Shown here: one piece after another, positions 34,200 to 46,691 of the stretch
How positions within the stretch are numbered: position 1 is the stretch's first letter
Layout of the letters: every line of letters starts with the position of its first letter
Assembly: GCA_026120185.1 (NCBI GenBank)
Contig: JANUWF010001491.1
Coordinates: forward strand, 1,550,001-1,614,000
Direction of reading: 5' to 3'
Source: Voacanga thouarsii
Lineage: Eukaryota > Streptophyta > Magnoliopsida > Gentianales > Apocynaceae
DNA length: 64,000 nt
Made by a program: the position numbers and the translations under genes
The notes under the pieces: model-generated
Told to the model about the DNA's origin: nothing
The model's input: the letters and a program-made list of their open reading frames with translations, nothing else
The model's database searches: none

Positions 34200-34670
34200 A
34201 AGACCAGCAGCTTTTACTTTTCTTTCTTTGGGATTTACATACCTTTGTTTGTTTATTTCTTTTAAGGGAGCATGTTGCTCATAGGGCTTATTTATCATTT
34301 TAAATAAAAAGGGTGTCATATGGGATAACCCCTTCTTTTCTGCAAAGAATGGTTTATATGAAAAGCATGAGTTTCATTTATTGCTTAATTTACCCTTGCA
34401 CAATATCATCACATTCTCTTTTAGATAAGTACATTGCTATCAACTGATCATGCATCTAAGCATATTCTTTTCCCCTTGGTAACTAACTGACCCTGAGTGA
34501 ATGTGATTAAGTTGGCACCAAGACACAGAACAGTTGTGCATAGCAGAACGGTGCAAGAGAGTGCATCCTCCACCCTGGAATTTGAGCTGATGCATCATTC
34601 CACCCCCGACGTGGAAGATCACCTGCCACATGAGCAGGAGTTAGCTTCATAGAGGTCACGAGATGTGACC
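34200..34670. other. spacer between extra ORF and gag
   Basis: No coding signal. It begins AT-rich and becomes GC-balanced toward the gag start. I see no repeat or structure in it. Confidence 0.6.
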
Positions 34671-35619
34671 ATGGGTCAGGCTTTCGATTAGATGGCCTTG
34701 ATCCTACAGAATCTGACGAAAAGAGTGGATAAGGTGGCCAGGAAACCACCGCGGGGAGAGGATGAAGCCCTGGAGCGTTTCCTGAAGTTCCAGCCTCTCA
34801 CATTCCAGGGGGAGGTGGAACAGGACGAGAAAGTCGAGCAGTGGATTGAGCAAATGGAGGACATCTTCGCTACATTGCAGTACTCGGAAGAGAGGATGGT
34901 GAAATTTGCTGCTTTTCGGCTGAGGGGACCGTCTCGAGCATGGTGGTAGCGGGTATAGAAAGGAGCAGGAATGGACGTGGGACGACTTTACGGAAGCCTT
35001 CTGGGCCGAGTACATTCCTCGATGTGTGGCTGAGAAGAGGGAGGACGAATTCTAGACCCTTAAGCAGGGAGGCATGACCGTGGCCCAATATGCAGCCCGA
35101 TTCATGCAGTTGTCCAAGTACTGCAAGTGCTTGGTAGATACGGAGCAGAAGCGCACCCGGTAATTCGTGAAAGGGCTTAGGCCAAAGTTGAGGAAGGCAT
35201 TGGCTCCATCATCGCCTACATCATACACCGCTGCCGTGGATGCAGCTTCCCGGACGAAAAATGAAGATCGGCATCGATCGGTGAGTAGACCTTTCCAACC
35301 GAATCGTCCACCTATAAGGCCATCAAGCAACAAGCGACCCGCGACCTCTATGCTTTGGGGAAATAGCGGAAAGCAGCCTCGGGTGCCAGTAGCAGGATCG
35401 ATGCAAGGCAGCCTGAATTGTCGGCTGAGTGGGAAGCAAGGCCACACCGAAAGAAACTGCTGGGGTAATGGGGGTGTGAGGAGGTCCTTCAATTGCGGAG
35501 ACCCGGGACACCTGAGAAACGTCTGCCCCAAACCTTTAAGGATTGAGCAGACCGCGCCGGCCCAACCAATAGGAGGAAATAGAGGCGCCGCTGCTGGACC
35601 AGCTGAAGCGGGAGGCTAG
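34671..35619 (+). pseudogene. gag: chromovirus gag with two zinc knuckles, broken
   Basis: ATG 34671 (MGQAFD, then TAG) leads to a Retrotrans_gag-like domain: LKFQPLTFQGEVEQDEKVEQ, then WIEQMEDIFATLQ and FRLRGPSRAWW, stop at 34947. After a frame change it continues EWTWDDFTEAFWAEYIPR, with stops at 35053 and 35161, then KGLRPKLRKALAP. Two CCHC zinc knuckles follow: CRLSGKQGHTERNC (35419-35460) and SFNCGDPGHLRNVC (35485-35526). Each has lost one cysteine to serine (codons at 35428 and 35485). The last stop (35617) is in the same frame as protease. Gag would form particles and bind the RNA; this copy cannot. Confidence 0.9.
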
Positions 35620-36137
35620 AAGCCTCAAGTGAAGGCCAAAGTTTTTGCCCTGAACCGAGAGGAAGTCGGAGCGGACGCCACCGTAATTGAAGGTAACCTT
35701 TCTATCCAAGGTTGTCTTGTTAATGTTCTGATAGATCCAGGATCCACACACTCTTATGTAAGTAAAGTATGTGTATCACATCTGTGTTGGGAAGGAAATG
35801 ATCTACCTTATACCCTAGTAGTTAGTTCCTCCTTGGGAAAGGTGATGGAAGCAGGCAAAAAAATGGGAAGTTGTGGAGTTGAGGTAGGGAAGGAGATTCT
35901 GGCCATGGATTATTATGATTTGATCTTGGGCATGGACTGGTTGTCGAAACACGGAGCTCGTGTGGACTGCAAGATCAAGACGGTGTAGTTTGTGAGACCT
36001 GGACGGGATATAATGGAATTCAATGGCAAGCGAACGAAGGAACTGAAATTTCTTATTGCTGGTGCTAAAGCCCGGAAGTTACTCAAGAAAGGATGTACGG
36101 GATATTTGGCGTACCTCCTGAACAAACCTAAGGACCA
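35620..36137 (+). pseudogene. pol: chromovirus aspartic protease and linker
   Basis: Codons from 35629 hold the retropepsin-like domain: FALNREEVGADATVIEG, then LIDPGSTHSY with the catalytic aspartate at residue 36, and the second conserved segment YYDLILGMDWLSKHGARVDC. A TAG at 35986 interrupts, and the frame continues into the linker toward reverse transcriptase (KELKFLIAGAKA) up to TAG near 36158. A one-base loss in a T run near 36180 then shifts the frame. The protease would process the polyprotein; the active-site motif DPGST is intact. Confidence 0.88.
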
Positions 36138-37490
36138 GTGTACCTTGGAAAGTACATAGGTAGTAAAAGACTTTTCGGATGTTTCCCTGTTGAGCTCACT
36201 TCCCTACCCCCTAAGCGGGAAGTTGAGTTCACCGTGGATCTGACTCCCGGAGCAGAACCGGTGTCAAGAACCCCCTACCAGATGGCACCAACAGAGTTGA
36301 AGGAGTTGAAGGAGCAATTAGAAGAATTGCTAAGGCAAGGCTACATTCGACCGAGTACGTCACCTTGGGGAGCCCCAGTGTTGTTTGTCAAGATGAAAGA
36401 TAGTACCTTGAGGCTATGTATCGACTATCGGGGACTGAACAATCTAACGATCAAGAATAAATACCCTCTATCCTTGATAGATGAGTTGTTTGATCAACTG
36501 CAAGGCACCGCTTGCTTTTCAAAGTTGGACCTACGGCAAGGATACTACCAGGTGAGGATCAAAGAAGAAGACATTCCTAAGATTGCATTCAACACGCAGT
36601 ATAGCCACTACGAATTTGTAGCAATGCCGTTCGGTGTAACCAACGCACCGACAGTATTCATGGATTTGATGTATCGCATTTTCCAACCATACCTGGACAA
36701 GTTCGTGGTTATATTCATCGATGACATTTTAATCTACTCCAAAAATCTGAAGGACCATGCGGAGCACTTAAGATTGGTCCTAGAGAAGCTGAGGGAATTC
36801 AAACTTTACGCCAAGTTCAGTAAGTGTGAGTTTTGGCTGAGCTCGGTGTCTTTCCTTGGTCACGTGATATCCAAAGAGGGGATCAAAGTGGACCCTGCCA
36901 AGGTGGAAGCCGTAGCTAACTGGAAACAACCGGAGAACATTACTGAGATACGAAGTTTCCTTGGGTTAGTACTATCGGCGTTTCATTAAAAATTTCTCTA
37001 CTCTGACTTCACCAATGACGCGACTGTTGAAGAAGGATATCACTTTTGCTTGGAGTGAGAAGTGCGAAAAGAGCTACAAGAACTTAAGAGGAGGTTGATT
37101 ACAGCACCTGTGCTGAGTTTGCCTGAGGCTGATAAGCCCTATGCACTCTATACAGATGCATCCAAGGAAGGACTAGGAGCTGTGCTGATGCAAGAAGGGA
37201 CAGTTATAGCTTATGCATCTAGGAAGCTAAAGCCGCACAAAGCTAATTATCCCACGCATGACCTAGAGCCAGCAGCTATAGTGTTCGCCTTGAAGAAATG
37301 GCGACATTACTTGTATAGTGTGCAATAAGAAGTTTTCACTGACCATAAGAGTTTGAAGTACATCTTCACGCAAAAGGACTTGAATAACCGGCAGCGTAGG
37401 TAGATGGAGTTCCTGGAAGAGTATAAGCGCCCTATTAACTATCATCTGGATAAAGCGAATGTGGTAGCAGATGCCCTAAGTCTGAAGGTG
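36138..37490 (+). pseudogene. pol: chromovirus reverse transcriptase and RNase H
   Basis: Frame 36138-36989 contains reverse transcriptase: [57 protein letters not shown] and the catalytic [10 protein letters not shown] (Asp195 and Asp196 of this frame). A one-base frameshift near 36970 ends it, just before the FIKNFS region. RNase H resumes at 37062: [16 protein letters not shown], then IAYASRKL and HDLEPAA. It has stops at 37326 (TAA) and 37401 (TAG, at a conserved tryptophan), then NVVADALSLK. The reverse transcriptase catalytic residues are intact but the domain is split from its neighbours. Confidence 0.93.
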
Positions 37491-38449
37491 AAAATGGCAC
37501 ACTTGAGAATACAGGAGGTGTCAGCAGTCCAGGATATCCTGGAGAAAGAGGCGCAAGTGCAAGAGAGGAAGATCTGCGTGAGCAACTTAACCCTGAAACC
37601 CGATCTGGACCAGGAAATTGTATCAGGTCAACAGGGCAGTGCAGAATTTCAAACTTTCAAGGAGAAAGAGATCGCGAGAGGAGGAAGCGATTTCCGAACC
37701 GATGGGAATGGGGTATTATACTTTCGGGACCGGATTTATGTACCGGACATCCAAGACTTAAGGAAGAGGATACTGGACGAAGCGCACAAGAGCAAATATA
37801 CCATACACCCTGGGGAGGTAAAGATGTACCAAGACTTGAAGTGGAAATATTGTGGGCTGAAATGAAGAGGGATGTAGTTCAACATATGTCAACCTGCCTG
37901 ACGTGCCAAAAGGTTAAAATGGAACATAAGAAGTCTGCAGGGTTACTGCAACCGTTACCGATTCCCGAATGGAAATGGGAAGAGGTGACCATGGACTTTG
38001 TGACTGGCCTTCTGATGACCAAGTCACACAAAGATGCGATCTGGGTGGTAGTGGACCGATTAACCAAGACAGCGCACTTCATACCGGTAAACGTATGGGA
38101 CTGGATGGAAAAGTTGGCTCAGACATATACCCAAGAAATTGTAAGGTTGCATGGTGTACCGTCGAGTATTATGTTGGATAGGGACCCTAGATTCACTTCA
38201 AGGTTCTGGGGTAAGTTCCAGGAGTCCTTGGGCACGACCCTGAAATTCAGCACCTCTGCTCATCCGCAGACAGGCGGTGAATCCAAAAGAGTCATTCAGA
38301 TACTGGAAGACATGCTCCGAGCATGTATCTTGGACCTTGGAGATAAGTGGATTGAGTCTTTACCGCATGTGGAGTTAGCATATAACAACAGCTATCAGGC
38401 CTCGATCAGAATGGCACCGTACGAAGTATTGTATGGGCAAAAATGCTAA
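37491..38449 (+). pseudogene. pol: chromovirus integrase, catalytic Glu lost
   Basis: The zinc-binding HHCC is present across a frameshift near 37850: EAH and IHPGEVKMYQDLKWKY in one frame, MSTCLTCQKVKMEH in the next. The core in frame 37841-38449 has VTMDFVTG (Asp52), MLDRDPRFTS (Asp113) and HPQTGGESKRVIQ, where the residue 36 positions after Asp113 is Lys149 (codon 38285) instead of the catalytic Glu. A TAA at 38447 ends the frame near MAPYEVLYG. Integrase would insert the cDNA into the chromosome; this copy would be inactive even without the stops. Confidence 0.92.
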
Positions 38450-39048
38450 GTACCGATATACTGAGGATGGACAGAAGAGGGGAATGTTAAGAAGACTGGT
38501 GAAATATGCATTCAGGAGATGATGGACAAAGTCAAGGTAATTCGAGAAAGACTAAGAGCAGCGCAAAGCAAACAGAAAGCTATGCAGACTCTAGGAAAAG
38601 AGAACTGGAGTTCCAAGTAGGTGACCGTGCATTCTTGAAGTTGACTCCTATTAGAGGAATCCTGAAACATCCGAGAGGAGAGAAGTTGAGTCTTAGGTAT
38701 TTGGGACCGTTCCCGATATTGGAGAAAATTGGACCGGTTGCCTACCGACTGGATCTACCTAATGGTCTAACCGGGATGCATGATGTATTCTATGACTCTC
38801 AGTTAAAGAGGTACAACCCCGATCCGAGTCATGTACTCAATGAGGAACCGTTGGAGTTGCTACCAAATCTGAGTTATGTGGAGAGACCCGTCAGGATCTT
38901 GGAGCGAAGTATTAAGACGATTCGAAACAAGCAGATACTCATGGTGAAGAAACTTTGGGATCATCATGGAGCACAAGATGCAACGTGGGAAATGGAGGAA
39001 TGGTTAAGATGGAAGTATCCAGATATGCTCGAAGGGTATGGAATCTGA
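38450..39048 (+). pseudogene. pol: integrase C-terminus with chromodomain
   Basis: Frame 38506-39048 shows the integrase tail GDRAFLKLTPIRGILKHP and LSLRYLGPFPILEKIGPVAY, then VFYDSQLKRYNPDPSHVL. It ends with a chromodomain: PVRILERSIKTIRNKQILMV and WDHHGAQDATWEMEEWLRWK, stopping at 39048. In chromoviruses this domain is thought to target insertion to particular chromatin. It is better preserved than the rest of pol. A frame change near 38450-38505 separates it from the catalytic core. Confidence 0.9.
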
Positions 39049-39068
39049 ATTTCGGGATGAAATTCTCT

Positions 39069-39082
39069 TAAGGGGGAGGGGA
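39069..39082 (+). other. polypurine tract of chromovirus F
   Basis: The purine run TAAGGGGGAGGGGA directly precedes the 3' LTR start TGTAATAC and would prime plus-strand synthesis. Confidence 0.9.
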
Positions 39083-42000
39083 TGTAATACCCCGCCCAAA
39101 ACCACCTTTGACTATGGGGAAAAGTCATGCATTGCATAGCATTTTGCATTTTATGTGGTAGCTTAGAATTATTTTATTTGCATGGATGCATGTGAATTTT
39201 TTCGTTGCTCTTGCATTTGAATTAATGGATGTGAAATAGTTATGTTGTTAAAGATTTAGATAAGGGAGGTTTGGTCGAAGATTGGAAGGATGAGGATTGG
39301 GGGGGTGGTGAGAACTGATTGTAGAAAAAATTAGTATTGGAGTTGTTTTGGAATAGCGGAGAGGTTGGTGATTTCCTTTGGTGACCCGAGTTCGAATCCT
39401 ACCTTTTGTGAAGTTAGTTTCTCTTCTTGAAAATTCCTTTCCTTAGAGTTTCCATGTCTTGGCCGAAAAAGATCTAGCAAACCTAGAGAAATTTTAGTGT
39501 CATTATTCCAAGGAAATAAGTCTCTAAATTTATTTCCTAAATTTAAGGGCCTTGATGTGAATAAAGTTCACTTTTAATTTTCAGCTTTTATTCCTAAGGA
39601 TTTTCGAAAAACCCCTAGCTAATAATTAAAATTTCAGCTTGAATTTAGCTAGATAGATCTTGCCATGGATAGTTGGAATTAATGAATCATTTTTCTACTA
39701 GGAAACCTCGTTGATTTTAACCCTAGAACCTAAGCTAAAAATCTGGAAAAAATTTCCAGCAAGTGCCGCCACTTCTTAGAGGAATTTTAGCTCAATCTTC
39801 CAAAACTAGGAAACCTTATCCTAAATCCTTTAGAAAATCAGATTTTTATTGCAATCCTAATTCGACTAGGATTTTCTTCCTAAACCTAGCAGAATTTCGG
39901 CAGCTTTGTGTTAACACAAGCTGTCTGAAATTCCAGCACCTTTAAGTACAATCCAACCCTTCAAACCCTAGCTCAAATCCCCTAAAACATCTTCCATCAA
40001 TTCATATTATCTTTGCTGTGCAAAACCATATTTTACTCACACAAATTCCAGAATTTCGGCTAGCTAGGAAACCAGAATTTTCGACAGCCTTGTACAGAAA
40101 ATTTCGGCCAGCCTTGTACTCCTATTCCAACCGAAATTTTGCACACAAACACACCGAAAAACCCCAGTTGATCAAACTATTTTTCAGTGCCTAAAACCCT
40201 CTTTTTTTCTTTGGAAATTTTGACAGAACCACAGCTAAAATAGACTAGAAATTCTTCTCTCCTGTTTAGCAATTTCGCATAGCAAAACTACTGCACGCGC
40301 ACAGAAATTTCAGCCCTAAAAACTTTCGCAAACACTTCTTTGTTTGGCCCAAAATTCTGAACACAATCAGCCCTTCTCTTGAACAGTAGTTCGGCCAGCA
40401 CAAGGGAGTAAAATTGTAGAATATTTTCTCCCTTAAACCCTCTCAAAGTCGGCAGCAATAAGGCACTCGTGAGCTGCAATTTTCGGCCTTGCTGTCCAAG
40501 AAACCTAAAGCCATTAGGAGTCTTTCTAAATATCACCATCTAACCCTAAACCAATCTTCTCTAACTCTAAATCATAGCAGCCGTCTATCCTCTCCATTCT
40601 ACATAAAAATTCCAGCAAGAACTCCACAGCAAATTTTCGAAAACCTCAAGAACGACGCCTAGCAAAAACTAATCACCCTCCAAGGTAAGCAAAAACCATC
40701 TCAACTTCTTGATTCCTTTATTCCATCAATTCTCTTCCTTTTCTTCTTTGGAATCACGCCATCTCAAGGCTGATTTCATCTCTTTATGCATTCTCGGTCA
40801 TAAGGAAGGAAAAAGGAGACAACTTTTCTCTTCTAATCCAACGAACTCGGGACAATCACCATAGGAGCATCGGGATCTTGCTACCCGGTTGTTGTAAGGT
40901 ACGAAAATACTTACCCTTAATGCCGGAATTAAGGTTTAAGGTAGTAGATGATGTCTATTACCTTGTTGAATATATGGTCATAGTATATGATCTTAGGGGA
41001 TTGTGAATTGTTATGAAAATAAATGAGTTTGGCACATGTTCGAATTAGTTGAAACCCTGATCATGATATTATATGGTTCAGATCAAGAGGATAATTGAGG
41101 AAAGCAAGCTATGAATTTATCTCGTTTATCTGAGGCATATCAAGTATGTTCTTGCATAAACTCTTTTGTTAAATGTTGTGATGGCAAGTCCTTGCATAAA
41201 CTCTTTTGTTAAATGTTGTGATGGCAAGTCTATATTATGAAGCTTTGTAAAGCTATTGTTGAACTATGTTTGCTTGGGTTGTAAACATGGATATTTATTC
41301 TTTAAACGGTTTTGTCAAACCAATGATTTTATCAAGAAAACTATTCTTTCCTAAATTTTTAGGAAACTCTTTTAAAGAAAAACACGTTGTACAAATCCAA
41401 GGTTTGGAAATATTGTGAATCAGGAATTGACGGATATGTTCGTTGAGTACTCAATAAGGGTAGGCTAACAATACTAGTCTTGGAGGGCTAGAGTAAGTCT
41501 TCTGGCAGGAGGCCACCTCCAGAAGATAAGCTCGGTTTGAAGAGGCGACATTATTAGTTGGTCAGGCCGGTCCGAGCTAGCATTTGTACCTAGTAAGGTA
41601 TTATTTATTTTCTCGGCATGGACACCCAGATGGTTTTGTTAGGTGTAGAGAAGGAGGAGTATCTCACCCGGTGAGCTGTACACTCACCATGATCAGAACA
41701 CCTAACGTATGGTTATCTGGTCCAGACAAGGTGCACAAAGTGTGGTGCCTTGGCCATTTTTGTTCTCATGGAGCCCAACGTGTGGTGACATGACTGTTTG
41801 TTCGAGTGGAGGATTTATTTTGTACAAAGTGTGACAATGAGAAAAACCCACTCCTTGCGAAAAGAGGTTATTTATGACTTGCCAAATTATTTCTACAAAT
41901 GTATTGCATTTTGCATACACGTACTATTCAAAGCACCATGTGCACACACAGGACTTACTGAGATTTATTCTCACACTGTTTTACATAATGTTTTCAGGAG

Positions 42001-42281
42001 ATAGATTGTGCTGAGACAGCGGGGCTTTGTCAGTAGAGGCTTTTGCTATTTTTCCTATGCTGTTCTAGGAGACTTTTGTCGTTTATAGTTCTGAACAATA
42101 TTTCTTTTATTTTGTATTGCTCCAATTTGAGCCTGATGTAATAAGAGTATTTCTTTATTTATCTAAGTTGAATCTCTTGGAGGTTGCCTTTATATTTTAT
42201 ACCTCGTTTTAAGGACCTCTTGTCCTATGGGAAGGGGCGACATCCCCGCCCTTTTTGGGTACGAAGTCGTGGGGTGTTACA
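39083..42281 (+). repeat. 3' LTR of chromovirus F
   Basis: Runs from TGTAATACCCCGCCC to GTGTTACA, 3199 bases, followed by target duplication TTATC at 42282-42286. It is longer than the 5' LTR mainly because of a 40-base tandem duplication at 41151-41230. Confidence 0.96.
41151..41230 (+). repeat. perfect 40-bp tandem duplication
   Basis: CTTGCATAAACTCTTTTGTT plus the next 20 bases occurs at 41151-41190 and again at 41191-41230 without a mismatch. The 5' LTR has a single copy near 32231, so it arose after insertion or in the parental template. Confidence 0.93.
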
Positions 42282-42286
42282 TTATC

Positions 42287-43148
42287 TATTGGTTGTATTC
42301 TTCCATTTCTTGTAGATTTTACTTTGTTAATATTATGCTATATTTTTGTTTATGATTGTAATAAATGGTTTTAACCTATTTTATACCTTGCGTTGATATA
42401 TTTTTCTTATACCTATGATTTTATCTCTATGGTATTTGGTGATTTGTATTCATGTTGTAATTTTAGTTGAATAGGTTTTAGTTGAATCCCTTCAATTAAA
42501 TATTCTTCCTTAATGATTTCAAGAGATGTAGTGAAGGAGAGAACACCTACTTAACTAATTTAATATTTTCCATCTTCAATTTACCTAAGAAGGAGGTTGT
42601 GGACTAAGGCAAACAACCATTAGGTTCATAAAATGGCCTAGGGAAAGGATTTTGTGGCTTCTAGTAGTTTGGCATTATGAGGGGAGTTTAGTGCCTCATT
42701 GGATTTAGTTGATTAGGTTGATACACCAATTAATCAAATTTGGTGATTAGGTATCGTTTAACTCGAGAGAGAATGAGATCAATATTTTACTTACTTCAAT
42801 GCCTCGAGTTCGAATTTATGGATATAAGGTTTACTCATCATTGAGGTGTTCAACAAGGGAATTCTCTTTATTACATGGCCTTTCTCTCTTTCTAATCCCG
42901 TGATGAACTTGAACATGATAGGTTTCTTAGTGTAGTGCAATTATTTGTACTTTACGTATTTAATTAGCTAGATAATAAGATGAGACCAACATATGTTTGA
43001 TTTCAGTGCTTAGTATTTTAATTTAAAACTTGAATTTTGCAGATTGTTCATACTATTTCTTATCCATGCAAAACCACACATCCCTCATGCATCTAGCCAT
43101 GAAAAATAGAGAACCTTCAATAAGACATGCACAGTCAGATGCATACAT
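42287..43148 (+). repeat. LTR-like unit E, right part, and flank
   Basis: Continuation of the sequence interrupted by F. It is AT-rich with no coding signal and looks like the 3' part of an LTR or of a transcribed noncoding repeat. A pyrimidine-rich TTTTGCAG at 43034-43041 is acceptor-like. I see no terminal motif, so the right limit is arbitrary. Confidence 0.4.
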
Positions 43149-43446
43149 GTGCATCTATCCGTACAAAATAGGAGAGATTTTTTAGCCCTAGAAGTTTACA
43201 AAAATAGAGAAAAAAATAACTCTGCAAGATGCACGACCATGCATGTGCCTGTGCAAAGTGCACGACTACCTTGCTTAGCTATTGAAGGGAATCAAGCTAG
43301 CCAATCAATTCAATATCAAGAAGGGGGAAAGATCTCGCAAGGACCAATGACAAGATCAAGGACCAAGAGGTTTCATGGTGATATCCAATTGCATATACAA
43401 CCATGTTTGATGGTGGATGAGGTTTGGAAGGATGTTAAAGGTAGCT
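43149..43446 (+). pseudogene. pol: gypsy pol C-terminal fragment
   Basis: The reading ends with EGNQASQSIQYQEGGKISQG then PMTRSRTKRFHG, and stops at 43446. The GPxTRSRxK(R/Q) motif is typical of the extreme C-terminus of some plant gypsy polyproteins. The upstream part (from 43149) carries duplicated Cys/Met/His-rich text without a known domain. What follows is the LTR-like region D. Confidence 0.5.
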
Positions 43447-44142
43447 AAGGGCTTAATTTGATGACTATCTAAGAGGAACCCTAATAAAAATTAAATCCAG
43501 CACTAAATGTGGGAGAAAAAGCTAAAGAACTGCACAATAGTGCCAAACCAGCACCAACCCAAGCCAACTCAGCCAGCGACGACATCGATTGTGCACTGCT
43601 GATGGAATGCTTACTCTACAGCGAAGAGCCAACATCGGCCCTAGTGCCAAAATTGGCACCAGCTCATGTTGGGGTCCCAACCCCTATTTTGTGGATTTAA
43701 ATGTTTTCTCTAATTTCTTTCAATTTAAACATATTGTAAAGACATTTTAAGGCTTTAATTTATCTTAGGACCTCAGGAATCACCTAGCTAGGGTTAGAGT
43801 AGTATAAATACATCTTTTTGTAATTTGACAAGATAATTTACTTTATCTAAATTTGAAATGAGAGTCTTGAGAGATCTTTATCTCCTTGTTCATCTTGTTC
43901 AAGACCATGCTTAGGGCTTAGTCCTCCATTTGAATGAGTCTCTAAATCTTTTGGATATTCCCATATAGTTCTTTTGATTGGGTCTTAATTGCCTTGTTCT
44001 TTTATGGTTTTTCATAATTTTCATTATTTGGGTGCCTATAGTTCTACTCTTTTGTTCTCAACTACCTTGTCATCTCAAGGATATTTGGGTGAGTCTATAG
44101 TTTATCTTACTACTATTCTTATAGGTCTTTGATGCCTAGTTC
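43447..44142 (+). repeat. LTR of gypsy D, left part
   Basis: It starts after the pol end, and the exact terminus is not resolved. It contains TATAAATA at 43803-43810 and a transcribed-type region, plus a GTGCCAAAATTGGCACCAG palindrome at about 43648-43666. It is cut at 44142 by copia A(-) and resumes after the duplicated AGTTC at 62715-62719. Confidence 0.5.
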
Positions 44143-45890
44143 TGAAGGATCAAAATGAAAAAAATCAAAGGAAACGTAGTGGAAAATTTTTTCAGTTTTT
44201 CGAGCCACATCTAGGAGAGAGTTCTTACTTTTTTTATTAGTCGCGGATTAACCAACAAGCTGCCGGGTTGCACTGGATCTTGCGTTGGAATGGAAGAAGG
44301 AGGTGCCTACGATTTAATCAGTATTCCCACCAAACTTCTAAACTTCTTCTCTTCGTCTTCCAGAGTATGACTCTACCTTACTCTTGGATTAGCTTAGTGA
44401 AATCTTCTTCTTTGGATAACCAAGATCCTCTCCTAGAGAGAAGGGAGAAAAGGAACAGAAAACAAAAGAAATTGTGGCTGCACATAAAGAGAGACAGAGA
44501 GAGAGATAAGCCAAAAACCCTACCTTTCTTCCCTTTAACTTTCGGCCAGCCTGAAGCCCTAGTGGCCGAAACACACTAAGTCATAATGGGCTTGGTGTTG
44601 AGCTAAAAAATTAGTTCAGGACTGGCCTAAACCTCTTAATTAATTAATTATCTTTTTTGGGCTTCATTAAAAACCCAAGACTAATTAATTAAAACTAATT
44701 AGACTCTTAATATATGTCAACATATATCAACCTAATTAATTAATTTATTCCAGCCTAATTCTCTTAATTAATTAATTAACTTTTCTGGGCCTTATAAAAA
44801 ATCCAAGACTAATTAATTAATTATAATTAGACTCTTAGAAAAAAATTATTTCTCTCCTATATAATTATCCATTAAGCCTAGATTTTGTCTAAACAACACC
44901 AAGGTAACTTAAGCTACTTCGGCGACCAAGATACATATTATTCATGACTACTAAAATAACCAAAATGCCGTTACTATTAAATTGTTGCATTTTACCATTT
45001 TAAATATTATCATTTATCACCCTGTAGAAATATTGACCCCAAGAATAATATTGCTAAAGCAATGTCTTTGACGTACAAGTGAAATGATGGAAATACTCCT
45101 CCATGTAACACCCATCACTAAGATAGGATAAATGTACTAACACCCATCTCAGAGACATCCACCATATTTAGATCTCTAATCTGATAATTTGTGACTCACT
45201 CAAATATAATTGCATATCATTGGAAGCTACCCAAAAGCACAAATTCTAGAGTCACATTCTTAGAGCCTTAGATTATTATATTATCTTGGACAATCATAAG
45301 GGGGTGATTTAACTTCACAAAATGAAGCCTAGAAACTTTGTTGCATCAATCCATCTTAACTAACTACTATAATATACCAAACGTACAAGGTTATTGATCT
45401 CGCAAAAGAAATCTCACCCAACAAACATCAAAGTACAACAGCCTAGCTTCACCAGACCACGTACTCATACTCAAGTGTGAAGGTGTTCGTTGACATTGTA
45501 GTAGTGATAGTTTGATCTCTATAATTACAGTATTTTAAGAGAGACTATTACTACTGGTCTAGTTCTACGTATTAGAAATATGCTTATACCAATAATGTGA
45601 GTGAACTACTCACTGATTCAGGGTAAACCATTCCTCATTAGAACACATGACATAATAGTTTTACCTTGATGTAATACACAATTCAATCAAACAATTAAGA
45701 ACTTAATTTTACTTGTATGATAAGTACCCATGATCTATACCTTATTGTGAAGAACGACACAACACATAGACTATTACTTGTCACACTTGGACTTTAAATG
45801 TGCAATAATATAAGAAACAAACCTAATTGAATGAATAAACATTTTATTACAATATATTTAGATAGAATACATAATCTTTGGGGGCATACT

Positions 45891-46660
45891 TGTTAGTGTT
45901 ATACCCTAGAGACAATTATTTGTACATTGTATATGACACGTTTTATTTTAACAAAAGGCATTATTTATTTGTACATTGTATCCTTTTTTTTTTACTTTTG
46001 TGTAAAATAACTGTTAGATAAAGTCCCTAGTACAACACCGTGTTAAGAAAATCATGATAGAGATCTTGATATGAGATTCCTACTACATTGTATAGTGTTA
46101 GTACTTAAATAGTCCATTGTCGTAGTATTAATAAGATAGGACATCATTAATGCGTTAAGACTAGCATGTGTTAGACTTTCTAATTTGATCAGGCGGTGTT
46201 TCTCATATCTATGAGTATTGAGATACACAAAGTTAACACATGGATGGTTGTTAATAGGACAAGTACATTGGATGACTTAGCTATGAGATAATCACATGGA
46301 TAACTATTTAGTGCTAGTGATATAATCTCAATATAGCAAACGTGCAAGTATTCTTAGACTTGAGATCTCTAAGGTACTTTGTTTGCTGAGCATTGTGCTT
46401 TGATTCCAATTTCTAGAACCAGATCGAGGGCCGCCTATGGGATGGATATTGGGAACATTATGAGGTAAACAAAAGTAGTTGAGAGGGTCAATAAAGGATT
46501 CACCACTCTTAATAGTATGGGCGAATATCTCACGGCCACTTGTAGGAATTACTACTCGAGAAGTCCTTGGCCAAGGCGACTGTGTATTAGAAACCGTTCC
46601 AATTGATACACATCTAGAGTAGTGGGTTCCTGGTACAAGTACTATTATTTTTGGGCTAGA

Positions 46661-46691
<31 letters not shown>

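Larger units (their letters stand above)
30151..42281 (+). mobile_element. Ty3/gypsy chromovirus F, complete, TSD TTATC
   Basis: Both LTRs, primer site, gag, protease, reverse transcriptase, RNase H, integrase, chromodomain and polypurine tract are present in gypsy order. TTATC at 30146-30150 and 42282-42286 is the target-site duplication. The C-terminal chromodomain and long LTRs (about 3.2 kb) place it in the chromoviruses, probably the Tekay/Del group. The LTRs differ at about eight positions in the first 170 bases by eye, so it is younger than copia A(-), but the coding region has many stops. Confidence 0.96.

Noticed and set aside
43447..44142. LTR D considered as another copy of LTR C
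   Set aside because: They share the terminal GATCATATCA and layout, but most of the body does not align by eye, so they are kept as separate families.
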